Assembly: GCF_026016465.1 (NCBI RefSeq) | Contig: NZ_CP100390.1 | Location: 3,657,001 to 3,721,000, forward strand | DNA: 64,000 bases | Direction: 5' to 3' | DNA from: Alkalimarinus alittae | Lineage (GTDB): Bacteria > Pseudomonadota > Gammaproteobacteria > Pseudomonadales > Oleiphilaceae | Shown here: positions 18,638 to 30,458 of the stretch, piece after piece | Numbering within the stretch: the stretch's first letter is position 1 | How the letters are laid out: each line of letters begins with the position of its first letter | Notes under the pieces: model-generated | What the model saw: only the letters and a program-made list of their open reading frames with translations | Database searches by the model: none | Told to the model about the DNA's origin: nothing | Position numbers and translations under genes: made by a program

Positions 18638-20083
18638 ATGGTCACTAATGTTGTTCAACTTACCGAGAGTAAAAAACACATACAGCATTTGAATCGAGCA
18701 TTTGATGATCAACGAAATGCTTTCCGTAATAATCCGATGCCGACACTGGAGCAGCGCAAAGATCATTTAAAAACGCTTAAGAGTGTTTTACTAAAGAACC
18801 AAGATCGCTTTATTACTGCCATCAACAAAGACTTCAGCAGCCGTTCAGAAGATGAAACACTCTTGGCTGAAATAATGCCGGCCATTCAAGGTATTAATTA
18901 TGCGCTCAAGAACTTATCCAAGTGGATGAAACCATCTAAGCGTCATGTCAGCTTAGTTTTCCAGCCTGCAACTAATAAAGTTTATTATCAACCACTAGGT
19001 GTGGTGGGCGTAATAGTGCCTTGGAACTACCCTCTATTCCTTGCTGTTGGGCCTCTTACAGGTGCTTTAGCGGCAGGTAACCGGGTAATGATCAAAATGT
19101 CAGAATATACACCGGAAACATCAAAGCTATTTAAAGAGATCATTGAAGACATTTTCCCTGAAAACCTAGTCAGCGTTACCACTGGTGATGCAGATGTCGC
19201 GATAGAGTTTTCTAAAAAACCATGGGGGCACTTACTCTTCACAGGCTCTACCGCTGTCGGTAGACATGTAATGCGTGCTGCAGCTGAAAACTTAACACCC
19301 GTAACACTCGAATTAGGCGGCAAGTCTCCTGCTATCATCTCTCCGGATGTTCCGATGAACGATGCGGCAGAGCGCATTGCTTTTGGTAAGGCATTTAACG
19401 TTGGTCAAACCTGTGTTGCACCTGATTACGTGCTATGCCCTTCTGACCGAGTCGAACAGTTTGTTGAGTCATTTAAATCTCGTTTTGCAACCATGTACCC
19501 AACACTAAAAGAGAATAATGATTACAGTAGTATTATCGATGAGCGCCAACGCGATCGCTTAAAACACTATATTGATGACGCTATCAATAAAGGTGCCACC
19601 GTTATTGAAGTAAACCCAGCTAATGAAGACTTCAAACAAGGCACTCGCAAACTGCCTATCCATTTAGTGTTAAACGCAAATGACTCAATGTTAGTCATGC
19701 AGGAAGAAATTTTTGGTCCTATTTTACCGATTGTTTCATACAACCAAATAGATGAAGCAATTGAGTTTATAAATGACCGCCCTCACCCACTAGCGCTTTA
19801 TTACTTTGGATACGACAAGAACGCCCAACAGCATATTCTTGATCACACCCATTCTGGCGGTGTCTGCATCAATGACACCCTTATGCATGTTGCGCAAGAT
19901 GACATGCCTTTTGGCGGCGTGGGTACATCGGGCATGGGTCATTATCACGGCGAAGAAGGCTTCCGAACATTCTCTAGTGCGAAAGGTGTATTTGCCAAGC
20001 AACGCATCAATAGTGGCAAAGCGATACACCCGCCTCACGGGTCAGTACTTCACAAAGCGATTTATTCACTCTTTATTCGCTAA
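18638..20083 (+). CDS. calB: Coniferyl-aldehyde-dehydrogenase-type NAD(P)-dependent aldehyde dehydrogenase
   Basis: 481 residues, class 3-like ALDH. Key motifs: VIVPWNYPL (substrate channel), FTGSTAVGR (nucleotide binding), LELGGKSPA with the catalytic Glu, and GQTCVAPDYVL with nucleophile Cys 259; the C-terminal PFGGVGTSGMG is also present. Members annotated as coniferyl aldehyde dehydrogenase oxidise aromatic or medium/long-chain aldehydes to acids, so the true substrate is open; with rubredoxin genes elsewhere in the window, fatty aldehydes are plausible. A GGAGG site precedes the ATG. It has its own operator-controlled promoter and a terminator, so it is a single-gene unit. Confidence 0.92.
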   Translation: MVTNVVQLTESKKHIQHLNRAFDDQRNAFRNNPMPTLEQRKDHLKTLKSVLLKNQDRFITAINKDFSSRSEDETLLAEIMPAIQGINYALKNLSKWMKPSKRHVSLVFQPATNKVYYQPLGVVGVIVPWNYPLFLAVGPLTGALAAGNRVMIKMSEYTPETSKLFKEIIEDIFPENLVSVTTGDADVAIEFSKKPWGHLLFTGSTAVGRHVMRAAAENLTPVTLELGGKSPAIISPDVPMNDAAERIAFGKAFNVGQTCVAPDYVLCPSDRVEQFVESFKSRFATMYPTLKENNDYSSIIDERQRDRLKHYIDDAINKGATVIEVNPANEDFKQGTRKLPIHLVLNANDSMLVMQEEIFGPILPIVSYNQIDEAIEFINDRPHPLALYYFGYDKNAQQHILDHTHSGGVCINDTLMHVAQDDMPFGGVGTSGMGHYHGEEGFRTFSSAKGVFAKQRINSGKAIHPPHGSVLHKAIYSLFIR

Positions 20084-20116
20084 TAACCAAGCTTACTAAG
20101 CGGGTTATCACTTTTA

Positions 20117-20148
20117 AAAGGCTGTCTACGTGACAGCCTTTTTAATTT
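20117..20148 (+). terminator. Intrinsic terminator after the aldehyde dehydrogenase gene
   Basis: Stem AAAGGCTGTC / GACAGCCTTT (20117-20126 and 20132-20141) with loop TACGT, followed by TTAATTTT. A clear rho-independent terminator. Confidence 0.9.
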
Positions 20149-20187
20149 TACCTCTTAGAATTTGTACTAGCGCCTTAATTTGGTTAA

Positions 20188-20706
<519 letters not shown>

Positions 20707-20749
20707 TTCTTAACACTATTAACGCCGCTCTCAATCACGCCAACCGTGA

Positions 20750-21019
<270 letters not shown>

Positions 21020-21057
21020 GGTCTCAATATTAATAATGTTGTCAGCCAAGGATTAGA

Positions 21058-22749
21058 ATGATGAAGGCTAGATTATTACTCATTATAAATACCTTTTTCG
21101 TATCTGCATTAATGGTGGGTTGCGCTAGCAACCAACCCACTTCAAGCAAGGCGGCGATTGCAACATCACACCCGTTAGCCACGCAAGCAGGCTTTAGAGC
21201 TCTAGACCAAGGAGGGAACGCTTTTGATGCTGCGGTAGCGGCATCCTCAGTTCTTTCGGTGGTTTCACCCTATGCAGCGGGCCTCGGGGGCGGTAGTTTT
21301 TGGTTGCTTCAAAAGAGAAACGGCAGCACTACATTTATTGATGCCAGAGAGGTCTCACCACAGCAAGGCATCTCCTTCACAGACCTTAATGCCCACTCTT
21401 TTTTAGAACACCCTCTGTCAGCAGCAATACCCGGTCAGCCCGCAGCGCTTGCACACGTATCTAAACATTACGGTATCCGCCCTTTAGCCGCCAACCTCTC
21501 CGATGCACTGCACCTTGCAACTCGAGGATTTCGCGTAGACAAACAATATGAACGCTATGCATCTTTACGCTTAAACGCCTTAAGAAACCAGCCTAATTCA
21601 CTTTATCTAAACCAAGGCAGCATCCCTAATAAAGGCACCATTATAAAACAACCCGAACTGGCCGAGACCTTAATTCAGCTAGGAAGAAAAGGGCATAACG
21701 GCTTTTACCAAGGCGATGTTGCCAACAGACTTGTTTCTGACATAACGCGTGCCGGCGGTACTTGGACCCTTCAGGACCTCCAAAGTTACGCTATTGTCGA
21801 GCGCCCAGCGATTTCGTTTGCTTATAAAGAGGCTATTATCACCACTTCTCCACCCCCCTCTTATGGCGGCATCGCATTACAACAAACACTTAAAATCCTA
21901 GAGCGATTTGATACCGATCAGATGACCCGAGTAGAACAAATAGACCTACTCTCTCCTATAATGCGCTGGACCAACCCAAGCACTGCCACATGGCTTGGTG
22001 ACCCTGAGTTCTCAAAACAGCCTATTGAGCAACTCACTTCAGGCTCTTACCTTAGCTATCTTGCAGGCAATATTGCCGAAAATAAAACGATAGACATAAA
22101 CACCCCGCCTTCCAAGCCTCTGAGCGATGGCGAAGTCTTCACTCCACACATATCGATCGTGGATAAGTGGGGTAACAAAGCATCACTTTCATTAAGTATG
22201 AACATGTCTTTTGGCTCTACCTTCACATCACAGACTACCGGCGTACTACTTAATAACAGCCTGGCGAATTTCAGCACTAACAGTCGGCCAACCAACAGCC
22301 CACTGAGCACCAACGGCACCAAAACAATACGCAATAAGGGCTTCCTCGCACCCAGCAGCAACGCACCAGCACCAAGCAAACGACCTTTATCTTTTATGAC
22401 CCCGACATTAGTTGAGACGGCTAACTCAAGCGCCATCATAGGTGTCTCTAGTGGCAACCAAACACTTACAGCGCTCATATTTACAGTGTTAGACTATATG
22501 AACAATGAGCCCATTAATCGCTGGAGTCGAGGGCTCAAGTACCACTACAACGCTCAATCCGGTCATCTCGAACTAGCGCCTTCAACGCTCTCAGATTTAG
22601 AACAAAACACCCTTAACAATCTGGGCCATAGCCTTGAGTCACGGCAGTTCAACCCCACAGACATACAGGTTATTCGCACAGATAAGATGACAGGAAACAT
22701 TGAAGCATCATCAGGTTCAGCTGGGAGTGGTCAAGCCATTGTGCGTTAA
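21058..22749 (+). CDS. ggt: Gamma-glutamyltransferase-like lipoprotein (divergent active site)
   Basis: 563 residues with a lipoprotein signal (lipobox MVGC, Cys 22). The N-terminal nucleophile hydrolase fold is plain: ATSHPLATQAGFRALDQGGN, SVVSPYAAGLGGGSFW, the substrate-binding Arg in DAREVSP, and the autocleavage/nucleophile Thr 362 in TPHISIVDK. GGTs split glutathione or transfer its glutamyl group in the periplasm. Compared with the E. coli enzyme as I recall it, several glutamyl-binding residues differ: the segment after NN reads SLANF where Q-x-x-D is usual, the paired serines are SF, and the Gly-Gly loop is SSGNQ. The substrate may therefore differ. The second residue of the small subunit is Pro instead of Thr. 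It follows the ferredoxin gene by 38 bases and may share its transcript. Confidence 0.87.
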   Translation: MMKARLLLIINTFFVSALMVGCASNQPTSSKAAIATSHPLATQAGFRALDQGGNAFDAAVAASSVLSVVSPYAAGLGGGSFWLLQKRNGSTTFIDAREVSPQQGISFTDLNAHSFLEHPLSAAIPGQPAALAHVSKHYGIRPLAANLSDALHLATRGFRVDKQYERYASLRLNALRNQPNSLYLNQGSIPNKGTIIKQPELAETLIQLGRKGHNGFYQGDVANRLVSDITRAGGTWTLQDLQSYAIVERPAISFAYKEAIITTSPPPSYGGIALQQTLKILERFDTDQMTRVEQIDLLSPIMRWTNPSTATWLGDPEFSKQPIEQLTSGSYLSYLAGNIAENKTIDINTPPSKPLSDGEVFTPHISIVDKWGNKASLSLSMNMSFGSTFTSQTTGVLLNNSLANFSTNSRPTNSPLSTNGTKTIRNKGFLAPSSNAPAPSKRPLSFMTPTLVETANSSAIIGVSSGNQTLTALIFTVLDYMNNEPINRWSRGLKYHYNAQSGHLELAPSTLSDLEQNTLNNLGHSLESRQFNPTDIQVIRTDKMTGNIEASSGSAGSGQAIVR

Positions 22750-22903
22750 AATTCTGCTAGACAGACGCTTACATTAAGATATTCAAGCACTATCAAAACA
22801 CACCTTCCTATCTCTTTATTTTTAAAACTGTTTATTCTTGTCTACACTGTATTCAATATGCCTATCTTTAGCGCAGAAATGAACCCATTGGAGCAACCTA
22901 TAA

Positions 22904-23452
22904 ATGGCAGAAAAAGATAAAGCCGAAGAGCAAGAGGAGCTGTCAGAAGAGCAGCGAATTTCGATGCTTGAGAAAAGCGTTACCGCAAACAAAGTTGTGC
23001 TACTGATACTCGCGCTAACGCTCATCATAGCCATCTCGGTCACCCTCACCACAATGATCATCTCTAGCATGAGCGAAGATGGAGCTCTGGGTGAGCAAGA
23101 AGCCTTTATTCAAATACAACTAGAACTGACAACGCTTAAAGAGCAAGTCGCCGCTCAACAAGCGACCATCACAAAATCTGAACAAGCTTACGCAGCGCTA
23201 AAAGGGCTGCTAGATAACAGCAGTGCGCCAACGTTTCAGCGAATTTTACTGCAGCAGGAAAAAAGTTATCAAGAGTTCATAAAATCGATGAAATCAGGTA
23301 TGTACGATTTAGCTCATATGGTACCAGGCTCAAGAACATGGTTGGAGCTGTACACCGAACAGATGAACTCAGCGGTTTCCCTGAGCCAGCAACGAGAGCG
23401 AGATCTTAAGCGATTACAAACGGGCGAACCCCTGATTGAACCAGACTTTTAA
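22904..23452 (+). CDS. Uncharacterised membrane-anchored coiled-coil protein
   Basis: 182 residues. Acidic cytoplasmic N-terminus (1-28), one strong transmembrane helix (about 31-55), then a helical, Gln/Glu-rich region (about 65-100) with heptad character and a further helical domain to the C-terminus. I recognise no family. The likely topology is N-in with the bulk in the periplasm. It stands alone between the ggt-like gene and a bidirectional terminator. The start has GGAGCAACC about 13 bases upstream, a weak site. Confidence 0.7.
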   Translation: MAEKDKAEEQEELSEEQRISMLEKSVTANKVVLLILALTLIIAISVTLTTMIISSMSEDGALGEQEAFIQIQLELTTLKEQVAAQQATITKSEQAYAALKGLLDNSSAPTFQRILLQQEKSYQEFIKSMKSGMYDLAHMVPGSRTWLELYTEQMNSAVSLSQQRERDLKRLQTGEPLIEPDF

Positions 23453-23489
23453 GCAACGCCAAACGTGCAAATAAGTTAACGTTCACACA

Positions 23490-23526
23490 AAAAAAGCGGA
23501 GCCGTTAATACGCGCTCCGCTTTTTT
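23490..23526. terminator. Bidirectional terminator between convergent genes
   Basis: AAAAAAGCGGAGC (23490-23502) pairs with GCTCCGCTTTTTT (23514-23526) around an 11-base loop. GC-rich stem with A and T runs on both sides, so it serves the coiled-coil gene on the plus strand and the YdgA-like gene on the minus strand. Confidence 0.92.
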
Positions 23527-23537
23527 ATGATCGCGAC

Positions 23538-24833
23538 TTACATCAACGGCGGCAGTGGCATTTCGGTACCGTTAATATTAATCACCATGCTCTCTAACTT
23601 GGCTTCCGTTTTATAAACGTCGCCGTCTTTAACTATCAAGTTTTGAGCGAGCAGGCCTTCTAGTTGCTGCTGTATTTGGGGGCCTGCAAGCGCTAATAAC
23701 TGAACAGGAACAGCCAACGATAAATGCCCCTTAGTTGTTTGCAGCAATGCCCCAGGACCTGCGTTAGCGGCAGTATCTGACTCAGGCTGCTCTATATGCA
23801 ATACACCGGTCACATCACCTTTAGGTGTATTTACAAACAGCTCAGAAATATCTATTTTTAATCCCTTATTGAATAACGCCGTTACATCTTGGCCGATACG
23901 CGCAAACTGCTCCATTTGCGCCATCGCTTGCTGCTGAGGGTCCGTAATTTGAGACGTTTCTTCGAGCTTGTCGAATGTCCCCATTAGCGTATCAAACTCT
24001 ACAATCGCTAAATCCTTTAAGCTAAAGACCAATTTTTGATTCTTAAATTCTTCTTCATTTAACTTAACGCTATCAATAGACATTTCGAAGCCAGAATCAA
24101 TTCTTCCTTTCGACGCCTCTTCTGTAATCGAGGTCATTTTAAGATTTATAAGATCAAACCGCTGTTCAGAATCCAAGCCAGAAATAGAGTCCAAGGTGAG
24201 CACCATATCGCTCGTCCACAAATAGTCAGTTAACTGGCTGCCTGTTTGGGTCATAGAAAGCTGGCCGATAGCAAGGTCCTTTCCGTCTGCCCCAGTCATT
24301 TTCATGCCAGGCCAATTAATACTCGCGGTTACCTGCTTGTAATCAGATGGAACATCAACCGTCATTTCAAACACTGAAATTGAAATCTTATCGCCCATTT
24401 CAGGGTCAGTAAAATCAATATTAGGCGTTGTTGCTACCACTGAAGCATCACCAAACACATTAACCGTTGTTACTATTTCAACAGGAGGCTTATCACCCAA
24501 AATATCTTTTAATGACGCCGTTGTTTCTTCATCTAAAGCCAGATGAGATACCGCTTTAACAGAATAAATACCATGTGAAAAATGAGTTTTAAAACGAACC
24601 TCTTGAGGCATCTCGTCATCAAGCTCTGATCTATCAAACTTAATTCTTGTCACCGAGTCTGCGCCAAAATACCCTTTCTCGTAGCTCTCACTAACCGCTT
24701 CTACCCCTGCCTGAGCATTAAGTGCTTCAATTGCCTGATGATACTGACTCTCTGCCTGAGTACCGCTGATATATGGCCCGCTTAATGCGATTACCCCCAG
24801 ACCTACTAGTCCGACACCAACCAATTTATTCAT
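23538..24833 (-). CDS. YdgA-like DUF945 family protein
   Basis: 431 residues. N-terminal hydrophobic anchor or signal (about 3-22), then the DUF945 pattern: GPYISGTQAESQYHQAIEALN, YEKGYFGADSVTRIKF, and a long beta-rich body ending in a small domain LLAQNLIVKDGDVYKTEAKLESMVININGTEMPLPPLM. E. coli YdgA is an inner-membrane/periplasmic protein of unclear function; recent structural comparisons place such proteins near AsmA-like folds, which I mention only as family context. Monocistronic, closed by the terminator at 23490-23526. Confidence 0.85.
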   Translation of the reverse strand: MNKLVGVGLVGLGVIALSGPYISGTQAESQYHQAIEALNAQAGVEAVSESYEKGYFGADSVTRIKFDRSELDDEMPQEVRFKTHFSHGIYSVKAVSHLALDEETTASLKDILGDKPPVEIVTTVNVFGDASVVATTPNIDFTDPEMGDKISISVFEMTVDVPSDYKQVTASINWPGMKMTGADGKDLAIGQLSMTQTGSQLTDYLWTSDMVLTLDSISGLDSEQRFDLINLKMTSITEEASKGRIDSGFEMSIDSVKLNEEEFKNQKLVFSLKDLAIVEFDTLMGTFDKLEETSQITDPQQQAMAQMEQFARIGQDVTALFNKGLKIDISELFVNTPKGDVTGVLHIEQPESDTAANAGPGALLQTTKGHLSLAVPVQLLALAGPQIQQQLEGLLAQNLIVKDGDVYKTEAKLESMVININGTEMPLPPLM

Positions 24834-24869
24834 CTATCTACTCCAGTGATTAATTTAGCAAGTGGTCAT

Positions 24870-25223
24870 TCACTTACTTTTTTCGCATTTAACATCAATA
24901 ACTAATTTAATAATACTGCGGTTCATATTCGCTTCAAATACTTTCTTAACGCCAGGGTTAATTGTCCCTCTTCGCTTTACGGGAAGTTCAGGGCCATTCT
25001 TAAACACTACATCGCATAATACGGGTACAGACTCATCATTTTCAATAAAAGCCATTCCCTTTAACCCAAGCAAGCTTGTCTCTACCTTTACGTCCAAATT
25101 ATTAAGCGTTTCATTTAAATAAATAGGCGTAGCAGATACGGAAAACGCTATGCATTGTAGCGCAATAGCGGCAAGCATAGCCCAACATAGCCCTCTACTT
25201 TCTTTTCGGTATAGTTTTATCAT
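24870..25223 (-). CDS. Small exported protein of the family often mislabelled '3-phosphoglycerate kinase'
   Basis: 117 residues from ATG 25223, chosen because AAAGGAAA lies just upstream; a longer frame to 25259 lacks such a site. A signal peptide (about 10-32, ending VSATP) precedes a short beta-rich domain with VLCDVVFKNGPELPVKRRGTINPG and two cysteines that could form a disulfide (VLCD, VKCE). This pattern matches short periplasmic proteins of pseudomonads annotated by mistake as phosphoglycerate kinase; function unknown. It lies between the DUF945 gene and the AI-2E-type permease gene, all on the minus strand, 39 bases from the latter. Confidence 0.7.
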   Translation of the reverse strand: MIKLYRKESRGLCWAMLAAIALQCIAFSVSATPIYLNETLNNLDVKVETSLLGLKGMAFIENDESVPVLCDVVFKNGPELPVKRRGTINPGVKKVFEANMNRSIIKLVIDVKCEKSK

Positions 25224-25261
25224 AACGATTTCCTTTATCAAAGGTGAGCATTTCAGCAATG

Positions 25262-26308
25262 CTATTCTTCAACAGGGTCTTTTACATCCGGCCCCATAAT
25301 AATGGCCAACCATTTTGTCTCTTCACTACTTTCAAACGCTATTTTCAACAACATCGTTAATGGAACCGACAGAAGCATGCCAACCGGCCCCATAACCCAT
25401 CCCCAAAAAACTAATGACAAGAACACCACAAGTGTAGAAAGCCCAAGACCCCTGCCCATATAACGGGGTTCAATTATATTACCCATAACGATGTTGGCGA
25501 ATAGAAAGCCCGCCCCCGCAAACAAAGCAGAGAAAGGCCCTAATTGTATCAGCGCAAGCAGTACCGCCGGCACTGCCGCGATAATAGACCCAATGTTAGG
25601 GACAAAGTTGAACAAGAACGCAACAACCCCCCACAACAGCGCATAATCCACCCCTACGACCAACAGCCAAATATAAATAACTAAGCCTGTTAACAGACTA
25701 ATAATTGATTTGATCGTCATGTAATTTTTCACATCATCTAGAAAACGGACAATATGAGCCATATGACTGCTATCTTTGCCGAATGCCAATTGCAGTTTAT
25801 TAGGTAGACTTGAACCCTCGAACAACATAAAAATAACGGTCAGTATAATCATAAAGGAGTTTGATAAAACACCTCCCAGACTGCCCAAGGTATTTGCAGC
25901 AATCTTAAGTATCACGCCAGGGTCAAAGTGCTCCTGAAGCACCGTTTTAGGTACTTCAATCCCCCACCCTTCAACAGTTGTCGTGAAGCTAATAAACAAA
26001 TCTTGCAGTCTCTCTTGATAAAGCGGTAAGTCACGCGAGAAGTCTGAAATAGAAGAGGCAATGATCGTAATAAATAAAAACTGGATAGCCGTTATACCAA
26101 TAACAACAATAAAAAGAGAGGCCCAGTCAGGTACGCCCTTACGTAACATAAACATAAATGGAGGCGCACAAATAATGGCAAAAAAGCCAGACAACAAAAA
26201 CGTAACCATTAACGATTCTGCTGTTTTTATACCCGCAACTACCACCACAAACGCAGCAAAAATTATAATAACGCGCGACGCGCTAGAAAACCCCATATTG
26301 TCTTGCAT
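25262..26308 (-). CDS. AI-2E family (PerM/TqsA-type) transporter
   Basis: 348 residues from ATG 26308 (GGAAAG just upstream; an in-frame TTG at 26341 would add 11 residues). Seven or eight hydrophobic helices: two N-terminal pairs, a soluble helical region (about 100-140), then four C-terminal helices with the family-typical ALLWGVVAFLFNFVPNIGSIIAAVPAVLLALIQ stretch, here split over residues 215-250. Members export autoinducer-2 or, in other clades, act in ion or pH homeostasis; the substrate cannot be told. It runs into the small exported protein gene. Confidence 0.88.
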   Translation of the reverse strand: MQDNMGFSSASRVIIIFAAFVVVVAGIKTAESLMVTFLLSGFFAIICAPPFMFMLRKGVPDWASLFIVVIGITAIQFLFITIIASSISDFSRDLPLYQERLQDLFISFTTTVEGWGIEVPKTVLQEHFDPGVILKIAANTLGSLGGVLSNSFMIILTVIFMLFEGSSLPNKLQLAFGKDSSHMAHIVRFLDDVKNYMTIKSIISLLTGLVIYIWLLVVGVDYALLWGVVAFLFNFVPNIGSIIAAVPAVLLALIQLGPFSALFAGAGFLFANIVMGNIIEPRYMGRGLGLSTLVVFLSLVFWGWVMGPVGMLLSVPLTMLLKIAFESSEETKWLAIIMGPDVKDPVEE

Positions 26309-26379
26309 ATACTTTCCGTAGTTAGCCTTCTGGTATGACAAAGTCAGCGCTGCAATGAGTCTTGCAGCTAAACGAGTTA

Positions 26380-28524
26380 TTAAACAGCAGAGAGTGTTTC
26401 TAGCAATTTTTGTTGTACGCTAAAACGATCTTCGCCTTCTTCAGGGTGGTTCAATATGTAATCACCTTCTGGCTGTAACGCCCAACTAAGGCAGTTATCT
26501 TGAAGGTAGTAATCCAACTCTTCTTTAACTCTTTCTGCCAGTTTTTTATCTTCAATTGGGAAGCAGGTTTCAACACGGTGAACCAGATTCCTAACCATCC
26601 AGTCTGCACTCGAGGCATAAACAACAGGACGACCATTATTTTCAAAATAGTGGACGCGAGTATGTTCTAAAAACCGGCCAATAATAGATCGCACCCGAAT
26701 ATTTTCAGAAACACCGGGGATTCCAGGCCTCAAACAACAAATACCCCTGACGATAAGGTCAATTTTAACCCCTGCCTGAGAGGCTTTAAAGAGAGCCTTC
26801 ATCACTTTTGGGTCAGTGAGTGAGTTTATCTTAATCAGAATATAAGCACTGTTCCCTTCAGACGCATGTTGCGCCTCTCGATCAATCAACTCAAGCATTT
26901 TGCGATGCAACGTAAACGGTGCATGAAAGAGCTTTTTTATTTTGAGCGCCTTCCCCATCCCCGTTAATTGTTGGAAAATTTTATGTACATCTTTCACTAG
27001 CGCTTCATCCGCACTCATAAAACTATAATCAGTGTATAGCCGTGCATTTCCCGCGTGATAGTTACCAGTACCTAGGTGTACATAACGCTTAAACCCACCT
27101 TCTTCACGCCGCACGATGAGCATCATCTTTGCGTGCGTTTTGTAGCCTACAACACCATACACCACCACCACACCAGCTTCTTGTAAGCGACTGGCAAGCT
27201 CTAGGTTCTCCGCCTCATCAAAACGCGCTCTAAGCTCGATAACGGCGGTGACTTCTTTACCCCGCCTTGCGGCATCAACGAGCGCCGCAACAAGCTCAGA
27301 GTCAGCCCCTGTGCGATACAATGTTTGTTTAATGGCTACCACATTAGAGTCTTTAGCTGACTGTCGAAGTAAGTCGACTACAGGCGTAAAGCTTTGATAA
27401 GGATGTAGTAGTAAGATGTCTTTTTGACGAATGGCCGAGAATATATCTTGTTTGTTATTAAGCGCTTTGGGTAAGCCAGGCGTAAAGCGGGGGTATAGCA
27501 AATCGCTGCGGCTTATTAGCTTTTCAAGATTCATCATTCGTGTGAGGTTAACGGGCCCTTCAACGCGATATAATTCCCGGTCAGACAAGCTAAACTCATC
27601 CAGCAGAAACTGCACTAACTCTTGTGGGCAATTATCTGCAACTTCTAAGCGTACAGCCTCTCCAAAACGACGACTGAGCAGCTCACCACGTAGTGCTGAG
27701 GCTAAATCTTCCATCTCGTCGTGCGCTAGAACCAAATCAGCGTTACGGGTTAACCTGAACTGATAACAGCCTTTTACATCCATTCCGGGAAAGAGTTTAT
27801 CGGCGTGCTCGTGAATCATTGATGACAAAAATACTAAGTTGTCGCCACCATTACAGACTTCGTCTGGGAACCTAACCATTCTCGGTAGCGAGCGAGGTGC
27901 AGGTACAATTGCCATCCCTGTCTCACGACCAAATGCATCCTGCCCATCTAACTGAACAATAAAATTCAAGCTCTTATTAACAAGGCGCGGGAATGGGTGG
28001 GATGGGTCAAGCCCTATAGGGTTTATAACAGGTAGGATTTCAGCTTCGAAATAGTTAGCAACCCACTCAGCCTGCATATCGTTCCATTCACGGCGGCGAA
28101 GAAATCGGATATTTTGTTTCTGCAGTTCAGGAAACAAGACGTCATTGAGTATCCGATATTGTTCCTCAACCACCTCATGAGCTTTAATATCTAGCTCTGC
28201 CAATATTTGCTCTGGGGTTAGTCCGTCTGGCCCAACAGTCTCACGCCCATACTTAATTTGGTGTTTAAGCCCTGCCACACGTATTTCAAAGAACTCATCC
28301 ATGTTGCTGCTAAAAATACAGCAAAACATCATTCGATTAAGTAAGGGATGATTTTCATCTATCGATTGCTTCAACACGCGGTAATTAAACTGGAGATGAC
28401 TAAGCTCACGATTAATATAGTAATCATGGGAACCTAAATCTATTTCAACCGGTACCTCTTCTACGCAGGCATCAGACTCCATTTGACTGCTGTCAGATTT
28501 TTTATTGCCTTTAGCACTAGTCAT
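26380..28524 (-). CDS. ppk1: Polyphosphate kinase 1
   Basis: 714 residues, normal PPK1 length. Polymerises ATP gamma-phosphate into polyphosphate reversibly. The N-terminal domain starts at YYINRELSHLQFNYRVL; the two catalytic phospholipase-D-like domains follow, with the phosphorylated His in GYKTHAKMMLIVRRE and a second conserved His in FLEHTRVHYF, plus the SADWMVRNL motif. The first about 30 residues are poorly conserved. It follows hemB on the same strand with 68 bases between. With phoBR and pitA in this window it adds to phosphate handling, but no Pho box is evident upstream. Confidence 0.96.
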   Translation of the reverse strand: MTSAKGNKKSDSSQMESDACVEEVPVEIDLGSHDYYINRELSHLQFNYRVLKQSIDENHPLLNRMMFCCIFSSNMDEFFEIRVAGLKHQIKYGRETVGPDGLTPEQILAELDIKAHEVVEEQYRILNDVLFPELQKQNIRFLRRREWNDMQAEWVANYFEAEILPVINPIGLDPSHPFPRLVNKSLNFIVQLDGQDAFGRETGMAIVPAPRSLPRMVRFPDEVCNGGDNLVFLSSMIHEHADKLFPGMDVKGCYQFRLTRNADLVLAHDEMEDLASALRGELLSRRFGEAVRLEVADNCPQELVQFLLDEFSLSDRELYRVEGPVNLTRMMNLEKLISRSDLLYPRFTPGLPKALNNKQDIFSAIRQKDILLLHPYQSFTPVVDLLRQSAKDSNVVAIKQTLYRTGADSELVAALVDAARRGKEVTAVIELRARFDEAENLELASRLQEAGVVVVYGVVGYKTHAKMMLIVRREEGGFKRYVHLGTGNYHAGNARLYTDYSFMSADEALVKDVHKIFQQLTGMGKALKIKKLFHAPFTLHRKMLELIDREAQHASEGNSAYILIKINSLTDPKVMKALFKASQAGVKIDLIVRGICCLRPGIPGVSENIRVRSIIGRFLEHTRVHYFENNGRPVVYASSADWMVRNLVHRVETCFPIEDKKLAERVKEELDYYLQDNCLSWALQPEGDYILNHPEEGEDRFSVQQKLLETLSAV

Positions 28525-28592
28525 TTCCGTTTAATCCTTGCCTAAATCGCGATTATTCAAATCTCATTACTGGCCTACTGAGATATATTATT

Positions 28593-29946
<1,354 letters not shown>

Positions 29947-30162
29947 CTAAATAGGTGCAGAGCCATAACTCATAGTAGGTTTTCGAGGAGGATCGGCACG
30001 AACGTTGTTATCAACTTGAGTAACCTGCCCACCACTGCTTAAGAACGCCTCAACATCACTCATTAACTGAGTACGAACCTCTTCGCGCTCTAGCAATGAC
30101 AATGCTTCTGCTTCTTCTTTCTTCGTTTTTTTTGTGTTTGTTTCTACTTCTGTTTCAAACAT
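29947..30162 (-). CDS. sutA: SutA-like RNA-polymerase-binding transcriptional regulator
   Basis: 71 residues from ATG 30162. The C-terminal half (VEAFLSSGGQVTQVDNNV, then ADPPRKPTMSYGSAPI) closely follows the conserved core of Pseudomonas SutA, a small acidic protein that binds the RNA polymerase beta subunit and raises transcription in slow-growing cells. The N-terminus is a short Glu/Lys-rich, probably disordered tail, shorter than in P. aeruginosa. A frame extending four codons to a TTG is less likely; the GGGG in TTGGGGTTGCATATG can serve as ribosome site. Own terminator downstream, so likely monocistronic. Confidence 0.85.
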   Translation of the reverse strand: MFETEVETNTKKTKKEEAEALSLLEREEVRTQLMSDVEAFLSSGGQVTQVDNNVRADPPRKPTMSYGSAPI

Positions 30163-30458
30163 ATGCAACCCCAACTTTCGATCTTATTATTGAACGCCTG
30201 CCACCACTCTAAATGACAACAAAATGCGTTTAAGCTATAAAATTCACTCTATTTATAGCCTACCTTACCGCTGATGGCTTAAAAAACAGACCATTTGTTT
30301 GTATCTTTTTGTATCTCTTTCTTGATACGTAACAATCCGTTGGGGTCATTATATAAAGCGAGCAGTCACAATATCAACATAAGACCTTGTAATAAATGAC
30401 TTAATTGTCATTTATTTTAAAGCACTCGTTGAATATACGACTATCACTACGCCTCTCG

